From: Verrucomicrobiota bacterium
GTDB taxonomy: Bacteria > Verrucomicrobiota > Verrucomicrobiae > Limisphaerales > UBA11358
DNA length: 64,000 nt
Direction of reading: 5' to 3'
NCBI GenBank assembly: GCA_014860005.1
Contig: JACZKP010000201.1
Coordinates: forward strand, 28,962-92,961
The notes under the pieces were generated by a model that saw only the letters and a list, made by a program, of their open reading frames with translations, did not search any database and had not been told where the DNA came from. Each line of letters opens with the position of its first letter. Positions within the stretch are counted from its first letter, which is position 1. The position numbers were made by a program, and so were the translations under genes. Positions 43,638 through 50,927 of this stretch are shown in pieces.

Positions 43638-44066
43638 TTAGAAAGTGACGAGGTTCAGCCCCATCGCGGTCGCAAGACTTTTCTGGCGGGCGTCCGTGCT
43701 CACAAATTCGCTTGCGGCCAAGACCCTCGCCGCCGCGCAATGGAGAACGTCCAGCGAACGGCAGCCGAGCGAGGCAGAATAAAGTTCCGCCAGGTTCACC
43801 GCTTCGCGAAAAATGTCGTTCCATTCAGCAGTGACGGACATCAACACCCCAGATTTTGCGTCGGCTTCGATCAGCGAGCGCGCGGCGGCTGCCTGGGTGG
43901 CCGTGGCGTTCTTGAGGAAAACTTTCAATTGGAGCGCATTTACGGATTCCAACTCGTGCAGCGGGGTGTAACAGACAGGCTTGCCGTGGATGAGGGCGAT
44001 GACTTTGGCGCTGTCGGTTTCAGGGTAGTAAAGTTTGACGAAACAACCCGTGTCCAGATAGATCAC
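43638..44066 (-). CDS. PIN-domain toxin (VapC-like)
   Basis: A 142-aa PIN-domain RNase-like toxin: 'MIYLDTGCFVKLYYPE' (D5), 'LHELESVNALQLKV' (Glu), 'RSLDVLHCAAARVL' (D) and 'FVSTDARQKSLA' (D), the four acidic positions of the family. The ATG overlaps the stop of the antitoxin gene (ATGA). The pair is antisense to, and inserted in the middle of, the MoxR/DUF58/BatA operon. Confidence 0.9.
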   Translation of the reverse strand: MIYLDTGCFVKLYYPETDSAKVIALIHGKPVCYTPLHELESVNALQLKVFLKNATATQAAAARSLIEADAKSGVLMSVTAEWNDIFREAVNLAELYSASLGCRSLDVLHCAAARVLAASEFVSTDARQKSLATAMGLNLVTF

Positions 44067-44299
44067 GATTGTCCTCCCCGCGCCTCCGAGATCATGGCGC
44101 TAAGTGGCTTGCCCGAAGGTTGCTCGCCCCAAATCGCCTTGGCTCGCGCCAGAAAATCCGGCTGCGAAGCCGACCTGGGTGGGACGACTCGCGCGATCAC
44201 CTTGTCCTGCTGGGTCACTTGCACCTCTTCGCCATCGGCAACCCAACGGAGGATTTCCGGCCATTGCTGTGGCAACTGCTGGACACTGGCGGTCTTCAT
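44063..44299 (-). CDS. Phd/YefM-type antitoxin
   Basis: A 78-aa protein, MKTASVQQLPQQWPEILRWV... with 'VTQQDKVIARVVPP' and a long C-terminal tail. The pattern (T-x-S-V-x-x-L, then 'V.ADGEEV.VT..DKV.ARV.P') is the Phd/YefM antitoxin fold, which binds DNA and neutralises the PIN toxin. ATG (complement of 44297-44299) is chosen over a longer frame lacking family support. Its start is 59 bp from the start of the divergent BatA-like gene, so the antitoxin could in principle repress both (inference). Confidence 0.85.
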   Translation of the reverse strand: MKTASVQQLPQQWPEILRWVADGEEVQVTQQDKVIARVVPPRSASQPDFLARAKAIWGEQPSGKPLSAMISEARGGQS

Positions 44300-44357
44300 G
44301 CCGCCAAGATGGCGTGAATCCAAATTACGCGCAAGCTGGCAGTATGAGACATAAACC

Positions 44358-46496
44358 ATGAGTTTCCTTGCGCCATTATTTTTGCTGGGCGGACTCGCTG
44401 TCGCGTTGCCGGTGGTGTTTCACCTGGTGCGTCGTTCGTCGCGCGAGAAGCAGATGTTCAGTTCGCTTATGTTCCTCAAGCCCACACCGCCGCGCATGAC
44501 GCGACGCAATCGGCTCGAGAATATTTTCCTCCTCCTGCTCCGCTGTCTGGCGATTTGCATTCTGGCACTGGGATTTGCCCGCCCGTTTTTTCAAAAACCC
44601 ATGGCTGCCACGCCCGCAAACACCACAGGCGCGCAAATCGTGCTGCTCATTGACACCAGCGCGAGCATGAAGCGCGACGGCGTTTGGGCGGAAGCACTCA
44701 TAAAAGCTAACGCAGCATTGGAGCAAACCACCACCGCCGATCAGGTCGCAATCCTCACTTTCGATGATCAAGTGCGCACCGTGATCAGCTTCGAACAATG
44801 GGCCGCAATAAATTTTTCCGATCGCACCGCGCTGGCAAACCAACGCCTGGCAGAGAGCAAACCGACCTGGCATGCGACGCATCTTAGTAACGCTCTCATC
44901 GCTGCCGCCGAAGTGATTGAGGACGCTGAGAAACGCGAACAACATACGGGCCCGCGTCGCATCATTCTCATCACCGACATGCAGGACGGCAGCCGACTGG
45001 ATGGTTTGCAGGGCTACGAATGGCCGCGCGGTTTGGAAGTTGTCGTCGAACCCGCCAAATCTAAACGCCCCACGAATGCCGGGTTGCAATGGGTGCTGGA
45101 CGCCGAGGATTCCGCGAGTGTTGCCGCCGAGTCGCCGGTGCGGATTCGCGTCAGCAATTCCGCTGATGCCGAACGCGAGCAGTTTCGAATTCGCTGGGTC
45201 GGGGTGGCGGAGGCGGCCTCGCTCGATGCTTACGTTCCACCCGGCCAAAGCCGCATTGTGCCCGCCCCGAAAGTTCCAACCAATGCCGTGGCGACACGAA
45301 TCACTTTGAGCGGCGACGACGATGATTTCGATAACACCGTTTACGTCGTCTCACCCAAAGCCGAGGATGTGAACGTTCTTTATCTCGGCAGCGAGTTGGA
45401 GACTGATTCGGCGCAATCGCTTTATTATTTGACGCGCGCGTTTCAAGACACGCGCCGGCAAGCGGTGCGCTTGGAGCGCCGAACTCCGAATCGGCTCGAT
45501 GATACCATCGCGCCGGAAACGAGCCGATCTGGAGATCGTCGCTCTGACGGCTCCCGCCTCGCAATCATCACCAGCACTTTGTCCGAAGAGCGCAGCAACG
45601 AAATGCGTCAATACCTCACCAACGGTGGTACGGCTCTATTGGTGATTAATGATCCGCAAATTACCCAAACTCTCGGCCACTTGACCGGCAATCCTGCTGT
45701 CAGTGCCAATGAGGCGTCCGTGGGCAATTACGCCATGTTCGGCGCGATGGACTTCACGCATCCGCTGCTCGCGCCATTTTCCGATCCGCGCTTTGGCGAC
45801 TTCACCAAGATTCGCTTTTGGAAACATCGCCAGCTTTCGCCTGATCAATTGCCCGGGGCGCGCGTCATCGCGAGTTATGACAACAATGATCCGGCGATTC
45901 TTGAAGTTCCGGTCGGGCGCGGACGCATTTTTGTTTTCACGTTTTCATGGCGTCCGGCGGATAGTCAGTTTGCGCTCTCGTCGAAGTTCGTGCCCATGCT
46001 TTACTCGTTGTTGGATCAAGCGGGCGGTCTCACCTCGCAACTCGCGCAATTTCGCGTGGGCGATGCGGTGGAACTCGGTGCGCTCACGGTCCAAAACAAC
46101 GCGGCAAACTTGTCGGTGCGCAAACCCGATGGAGCGCAAGTTCAACTTGCGTCGGGCGAAACGCGCTTCACCCAGACCGATCAACCCGGGGTTTACGAAG
46201 TGCAAGGCATCGCCACACCTACAACGTTCGCGGTGAATCTCGATGCCGCCGAAAGCCGAACCGCGCCGCTGCCGTCTGATGAATTGGAACGACTTGGAGT
46301 GCCGATGAAATCCGATGTCGTGACCCCCGCGTTTCAGGCCGCGCAATTGCAGACCCAGCACAACACGGAACTGGAGGCGCGCCAAAAGTTGTGGCGGTGG
46401 TTGATTGTCGCAGCGCTGGCAGTATTGTTGGTCGAAACTTGGCTGGCCGGCTGGATTACCCGCCGTTCCGCCGCACCCGTAGAGGCAACCGCATGA
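44358..46496 (+). CDS. BatA-like vWA membrane protein
   Basis: A 712-aa protein. N-terminal BatA domain with two membrane segments ('FLAPLFLLGGLAVALPVVFH', then 'LLLLRCLAICILALGFARPF'), then a vWA domain with MIDAS 'DTSASMKRDG' (D99) and 'LITDMQDGS'. A long periplasmic-type beta region follows and a C-terminal transmembrane helix (about 675-695). An in-frame palindrome (45473-45545) adds about 25 residues at 372-396 (ERRTPNRLDD ... SRSGDRRSD), foreign to the family. The stop overlaps the next start (ATGA). Family role: partner of MoxR/DUF58. Confidence 0.88.
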   Translation: MSFLAPLFLLGGLAVALPVVFHLVRRSSREKQMFSSLMFLKPTPPRMTRRNRLENIFLLLLRCLAICILALGFARPFFQKPMAATPANTTGAQIVLLIDTSASMKRDGVWAEALIKANAALEQTTTADQVAILTFDDQVRTVISFEQWAAINFSDRTALANQRLAESKPTWHATHLSNALIAAAEVIEDAEKREQHTGPRRIILITDMQDGSRLDGLQGYEWPRGLEVVVEPAKSKRPTNAGLQWVLDAEDSASVAAESPVRIRVSNSADAEREQFRIRWVGVAEAASLDAYVPPGQSRIVPAPKVPTNAVATRITLSGDDDDFDNTVYVVSPKAEDVNVLYLGSELETDSAQSLYYLTRAFQDTRRQAVRLERRTPNRLDDTIAPETSRSGDRRSDGSRLAIITSTLSEERSNEMRQYLTNGGTALLVINDPQITQTLGHLTGNPAVSANEASVGNYAMFGAMDFTHPLLAPFSDPRFGDFTKIRFWKHRQLSPDQLPGARVIASYDNNDPAILEVPVGRGRIFVFTFSWRPADSQFALSSKFVPMLYSLLDQAGGLTSQLAQFRVGDAVELGALTVQNNAANLSVRKPDGAQVQLASGETRFTQTDQPGVYEVQGIATPTTFAVNLDAAESRTAPLPSDELERLGVPMKSDVVTPAFQAAQLQTQHNTELEARQKLWRWLIVAALAVLLVETWLAGWITRRSAAPVEATA
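45473..45545. repeat. GGAGxGCCG palindrome in frame in the BatA-like gene
   Basis: Left arm GGAGCGCCGAACTCC-GAATCGGC (45473-45495) and right arm GCCGATCTGGAGATCGTCGCTC (45523-45544), loop about 27 nt. Translates as ERRTPNRLDD...ETSRSGDRRSD. The second in-frame copy is at 49903. Confidence 0.8.
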
Positions 46497-49400
46497 TTGA
46501 TCGCCTGCTCCAGATTCATCTCGAACCCGTCGCTCGGGCGGAACGGCGCGCGCGGTTGCTCAAATCCCTTGCGTGCGGCTGGCTGGCGACGGCGGGGGCA
46601 GGCTTGTTTTTTATTCTGCTGCATCGCACAACGGGTTCGATTTCCTCGTGGCCATTTGTGTTGCTGGGCATGGCTGCGTTGATTTGGACGTTCATTGCGT
46701 GGCGACGGAGTAAGCGCGTCTCGTTGGATTTTCATACCATAGCGCGCAACATCGAGGCGGAGAATCCAAAACTACACATGCTCTTATTGACGGCTGTTGA
46801 GCAGCAGCCGGACGCGACCACGCACGAACTGAATTACCTCCAGGACCGGGTCATTCGCGAGGCGTTGGCTGAAGATCGGAATAGTCTCTGGCGTAAACGT
46901 GCGGCAAAGCAACTCCACTTCGCCCAACTTGGTAGCGTCACGGCGCTGGTGTTTCTGGTGGCGGCGCTGGCTAATTTGTATCACGCCGCCCCGCCGCGCG
47001 TGGCGATGTTGACCGATATTCTGAGTCGCGAAGTTTCCGTGACCCCGGGCGACACCAGCATCGAAAAGGGCGGGAGTCTGGTCGTGCTGGCGAAATTCAC
47101 TGGAGAAGTGCCGGCGGAAGCGGTGCTCGTCGTGCGACCGGCGAATGAACCGGAACGGCGCATTCCGTTGATGAAAAATCTCGATGACCCGATCTTCGGC
47201 ACGAGTTTGCCGGACATCAAAGAGGCTTTGACCTATCGCGTCGAATATGGCGGTGAAACGACCCGCGATTTCAAAGTGACCACGTTTGAGTTTCCGCGGC
47301 TCGAACGTGCCGATGCCAAGGTGACGTATCCCGAATACACCGGGCTGGCGGAGAAGACGATTGAAGACACGCGCCGCGTCAGTGCCGTGGAAGGCAGCGC
47401 GCTGGGATACACGTTTCACCTGAACAAGCCGGTGAAGTCCGCCACGCTCGTGCCCTTGCGTAGCCGCCGAGGTAACGAGGCGGACGCGACCAACCAACCC
47501 AATCCGCCTCCTCACGTCGGCGGCTACACGTTGATTGCCGACACGAATCGTCCCAACGTTTACGTTTCCAATTTTCAACTCAAACAAAGCGGGCGTTACG
47601 AACTCATCCTTGTGGACGACGCCGGGCGCACCAACAAAGTCCCGCCGCTCTTTGTCCTGGATGCGCTCACCAATCGCGCGCCGGAGTTGAAGTTCGCCTT
47701 TCCGCGCGGAGATCAGCGTGTGTCCGCGCTGGAGGAAATCGCGTTTCAAGCGGAAGCGTCGGACGATTTCGGCCTCAAGGCCTACGGGTTCGCCTACAAT
47801 ATCGCCGGTGAGGAAACGAAGTTCGTCGAACTGGGGAAAGACGCGGGGCCGCATGAGAAGCGCGCTTTTAATCATCTCGTGCCGCTCGAAGATCTCGGCG
47901 CGCAAGTTGATCAATTGTTGAGTTATTTTCTTTGGGCAGATGACATCGGCCCGGACGGCAATCCGCGCCGCACGGCCAGCGACATGTTTTTTGCCGAAGT
48001 GCGACCCTTCGAGGAAATCTTCCGCGAAGGCCAGGCGCAGGACCCGAATCAACAACAGCAGCAGCAACAGGGCCAGCAAGGCCAGAACCAAGCCGAGCGA
48101 CTGGCGGAGTTGCAGAAGCAAATCATCGCTGCCACCTGGAATATTCAACGTCGCGAAAATGCGCCCGCGCCATCGGCCAATTTCAAGCAGGACGTTGAGA
48201 CGGTGAAAGAATCGCAGGAGAACGCGCTGGAACAGGTGCGCGAACGTTTGGGCGAAGTGGAAGATCCACGGACGAAGGCGTTGCTCGAAACGGTGGAAAC
48301 GGAAATGGCGAAGGCCGTCGAACAGCTCGCCGAGGCGGTGGATGACAATCTAGCAAAAACGCTGTCGCCGGCGCTATCTTCCGAGCAATCCGCCTATCAA
48401 GCGTTGTTGCGCATGGCTTCCCGCGAAACTCAAGTGGCGCAAGGTCAACCCGGTCAGCCGGGGCAGAGCAGTCGCGGGCAGCGGGCCCAGCGTCAGATGG
48501 ATCAACTCAACTTGCGCCAGTCGGAAAATCGTTATCAGACGGAACGTCAGGCAGCGCCCCCGCAGAATCCTCAGGAGCGCGAGCAATTGCAGGCGTTCAA
48601 TCGTTTGAAAGAGTTGGCGCAGCGCCAGCAAGACGTGAACGAGCGGTTGCGGGAATTGCAGGCCGCGTTGCAGGCGGCGCGCAACGAAGCCGAACGCGAG
48701 GAGTTGCGGCAGCAACTCAAACGATTGCAGGAAGAGCAGCAACAAATGCTCGCGGACGTGGACGAATTACGCCAGCGCATGGAGCGCCCCGAGAACCAGT
48801 CGCAGATGGCCGAGGCGCGGGAGCAACTGGACCAGACGCGCGAACAAGTTCAACAAGCATCCGAGGCGATGGAACGCGGCGAGGTTTCGCAGGCGTTGTC
48901 ATCCGGCACGCGGGCACAACGGGATTTGCAGGAGATGCGCGATGATTTTCGCCGGCAAAATTCCAGTCAGTTCGCCGAGGACATGCGCGATCTGCGCAGT
49001 CAGGCGCGCGAGTTGTCGCAGCAACAGGAACAAATCGGCCAGCAACTCGATGCGCTCAACGATTCGGCGCAGCGCAAAACTCTGACCGATTCCGAGGAGC
49101 GCAAAGAACTCGCAACGCAACTCGACGAGCAGAAGAAGCGCATGGATGAACTGGTGAGACAAGCCACGGAGGTTACGCAAAAAGCCGAACCGGTCGAACC
49201 GTTGTTGTCGCGCCAACTCTACGACACGTTGCGCAAAGCGACGCAGGACGACGCGAAGAATTTGCAGGAGACGACCGAGGATTTGTTGAGCGAAGGGCGC
49301 ATGTTTCGGAATGTTTATGACCGATTACAGACAGGGCGACGCGAAGGTCGCACGGCGGTGGAAGTCACGGCGGATTTGTTGCGCGAAGGTTTCTCCGCGG

Positions 49401-50422
49401 AAGCGAACAATCTTGAAGAGCGCGCCCGCGAGAGCATTAATCAATTGCGCACCGGGGTCGAACGTGCGGCGGAAAGTGTGCTCGGCGATGATACCGAGGC
49501 GTTGCGGCTGGCGCGGAGCGAACTGGATGAATTGAGCCGGCAGCTTGAACGAGAACTGGCGCAAGCGCAGCGGCAGTCGTACACGAATCGGACGGGCGCG
49601 GGACGCGGCGAACTGGCTGAGCGCGGTGAAGCGCAACGCGGGGCCAATCAAGGCGAGCCATCAGAGCAATCACAGCAATCGGCCAACGCGCAAGGCGGAC
49701 GCGAGGGCCAACCATCAGGCGAAGGCCAGCGTCAGGCGCAGAATCAATCTCAACCAGGACGAGGCCAGCCGGGCGAGTCGCAGCAAACGGGTCAAGGACA
49801 ACTAGGTAATCAGCCCGGGCAACAGGCTCAATCCGGCCAGCCGGGCCAAGGCGGGCAGGGCCAAGGCGGACAGCAGGATTTGGCGGCGGCGGACCGAGCA
49901 TCGGAGCGCCGATCTCCAGATCGGCTCGATGATAGGCCGACTTCTGAAACTGGCCGATCCGGAGATCGGCGTTCCGGGGGGCAGCGCGGCGGCGGTGGTT
50001 TTCTGGATCAACTTGGTGGCGCGGATGGTGGCAGTTTTGCGGGCGGCCCCATTACAGGTGCGGAATATTCGCAATGGTCGGATCGGTTGCGCGACGTCGA
50101 AGAGATGCTCGACCAGCCGGAACTGCGGGCTGAAGCAGCGCGAATTCGCGATCGCGCCCGCAACTTACGGCAGGACATGCGTCGTAATTCCGTCGAGCCG
50201 CAATGGGATTTGGTGAAGATGGAAATTGCCGGGCCGCTGGTCGAGTTGCGGACGCGAGTGGCCGAGGAGTTGGCCCGCCGCGAATCGAAGGAGGCGTTGG
50301 TGCCGATTGACCGCGACCCGGTCCCGACGCGTTATTCGGAATTGGTGCGGCGGTATTACGAACAATTGGGCCGGAGCGAGTCCGCTCCAGCAAACGAAGC
50401 AAAGCCGGGGAGTTTTGAGTGA
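46493..50422 (+). CDS. Very large Q-rich coiled-coil membrane protein (DUF4175-like)
   Basis: A 1309-aa protein. Two N-terminal membrane helices (about 23-42 and 46-64) with 'HLEPVARAERRARLLKS', a third near 140-155, then beta domains (about 165-510). After about residue 515 comes a very long Glu/Gln/Arg-rich coiled coil (to about 1050), with repeated 'EQLQAFNRLKELAQRQQDVN'-like heptads, then a Gln/Gly-rich low-complexity stretch (about 1060-1140). This is the layout of DUF4175-type proteins coded beside BatA/MoxR in this phylum. Two palindromes are in frame: 47460-47527 (residues about 323-345) and 49903-49975 (about 1137-1161). The start at 46493 overlaps the preceding stop (ATGA). Function unknown; likely a periplasmic-spanning structural partner. 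Confidence 0.8.
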   Translation: MIDRLLQIHLEPVARAERRARLLKSLACGWLATAGAGLFFILLHRTTGSISSWPFVLLGMAALIWTFIAWRRSKRVSLDFHTIARNIEAENPKLHMLLLTAVEQQPDATTHELNYLQDRVIREALAEDRNSLWRKRAAKQLHFAQLGSVTALVFLVAALANLYHAAPPRVAMLTDILSREVSVTPGDTSIEKGGSLVVLAKFTGEVPAEAVLVVRPANEPERRIPLMKNLDDPIFGTSLPDIKEALTYRVEYGGETTRDFKVTTFEFPRLERADAKVTYPEYTGLAEKTIEDTRRVSAVEGSALGYTFHLNKPVKSATLVPLRSRRGNEADATNQPNPPPHVGGYTLIADTNRPNVYVSNFQLKQSGRYELILVDDAGRTNKVPPLFVLDALTNRAPELKFAFPRGDQRVSALEEIAFQAEASDDFGLKAYGFAYNIAGEETKFVELGKDAGPHEKRAFNHLVPLEDLGAQVDQLLSYFLWADDIGPDGNPRRTASDMFFAEVRPFEEIFREGQAQDPNQQQQQQQGQQGQNQAERLAELQKQIIAATWNIQRRENAPAPSANFKQDVETVKESQENALEQVRERLGEVEDPRTKALLETVETEMAKAVEQLAEAVDDNLAKTLSPALSSEQSAYQALLRMASRETQVAQGQPGQPGQSSRGQRAQRQMDQLNLRQSENRYQTERQAAPPQNPQEREQLQAFNRLKELAQRQQDVNERLRELQAALQAARNEAEREELRQQLKRLQEEQQQMLADVDELRQRMERPENQSQMAEAREQLDQTREQVQQASEAMERGEVSQALSSGTRAQRDLQEMRDDFRRQNSSQFAEDMRDLRSQARELSQQQEQIGQQLDALNDSAQRKTLTDSEERKELATQLDEQKKRMDELVRQATEVTQKAEPVEPLLSRQLYDTLRKATQDDAKNLQETTEDLLSEGRMFRNVYDRLQTGRREGRTAVEVTADLLREGFSAEANNLEERARESINQLRTGVERAAESVLGDDTEALRLARSELDELSRQLERELAQAQRQSYTNRTGAGRGELAERGEAQRGANQGEPSEQSQQSANAQGGREGQPSGEGQRQAQNQSQPGRGQPGESQQTGQGQLGNQPGQQAQSGQPGQGGQGQGGQQDLAAADRASERRSPDRLDDRPTSETGRSGDRRSGGQRGGGGFLDQLGGADGGSFAGGPITGAEYSQWSDRLRDVEEMLDQPELRAEAARIRDRARNLRQDMRRNSVEPQWDLVKMEIAGPLVELRTRVAEELARRESKEALVPIDRDPVPTRYSELVRRYYEQLGRSESAPANEAKPGSFE
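47460..47527. repeat. GTAGCCGCCGACGT palindrome in frame
   Basis: Arms 47460-47484 and 47503-47527 match as reverse complements in 22 of 25 positions, loop 18 nt. It encodes RSRRGNEADATNQPNPPPHV in the middle of a beta domain. Related to the perfect copy at 41108. Confidence 0.82.
49903..49975. repeat. GGAGxGCCG palindrome in frame in the large coiled-coil gene
   Basis: Arms GGAGCGCCGATCTCCAGATC... (49903-49925) and GCCGATCCGGAGATCGGCG... (49953-49975), 21 of 23 complementary. Encodes ERRSPDRLDD...ETGRSGDRRSG, nearly the same peptide as at 45473. Confidence 0.82.
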
Positions 50423-50442
50423 TGCACGATTCGAAACGCCCG

Positions 50443-50675
50443 GCAAATTTGGTGTTGCGCCCGCCCTCACCCCGGCCCTCTCCCCCGGGGAGAGGGAGGG
50501 CGATTCGGTACGCTCAGTTAATGCGATGGTCGTGGTTGCAATCGCCGCTCCTTTCCAGTTCTTGCCGACAGCCGCACGGTGAATTGAGTCGTCCATACCG
50601 TCAAAAGACGGCGTGCGTTTCTCCCTCTCCTGGGGGAGAGGGCGGGGGTGAGGGCGGGCGTAACACAAAATTTCC
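50443..50675. repeat. Palindrome with CCCGCCCTCACCC arms
   Basis: Left arm from GCAAATTTGGTGTTGCGCCC (50443) through CCGCCCTCACCCCGGCCCTCTCCC, and right arm ending GCGGGCGTAACACAAAATTT (about 50672), are reverse complements over about 40 bp with few mismatches. Each arm carries a G-rich hairpin (50463-50500 and 50621-50655) like those in the hsd locus. The region 50423-50927 has no gene. Confidence 0.75.
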
Positions 50676-50680
50676 ATTTC

Positions 50681-50915
50681 GTAGCAGCCGACGTGAGGGG
50701 GCTCGAAGAGCGGGTTTTAAAAATCCCGGAGCGCGGATGTGTCGCTCCCGACCAGCCGCAGCACGTCCACAATTCCGAAGCATTCGGAGACTTTCACCCA
50801 CTGCGGCTGGTCTTCGACACAGCCGCGCTCCATTTTCGAAAAGCGTTCGAACTGGATTTCCAATGGCCGATCGCCAATGGCCGATGAGTTTGAGCCTCCT
50901 TACGTCGGCTGCTAC
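50681..50915. repeat. Nested palindrome: GTAGCAGCCGACGT arms around a second palindrome
   Basis: Outer arms GTAGCAGCCGACGTGAGGGG (50681-50700) and its complement ending ACGTCGGCTGCTAC (50902-50915). Between them is an independent palindrome with arms GGAGCGCGGATGTGTCG...GACCAGCCGCAG (50728-50761) and CTGCGGCTGGTC...GCCGCGCTCC (50801-50831), with a small TTCCGAAGCATTCGGA hairpin at its centre. Confidence 0.78.
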
Positions 50916-50927
50916 GGTTGAAGAGAA

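Noticed and set aside
46493..50422. Q-rich region as a prion-like or silk-like repeat of special function
   Set aside because: The Gln/Glu runs follow heptad spacing typical of long coiled coils in this family; no regular tandem repeat was found beyond that.
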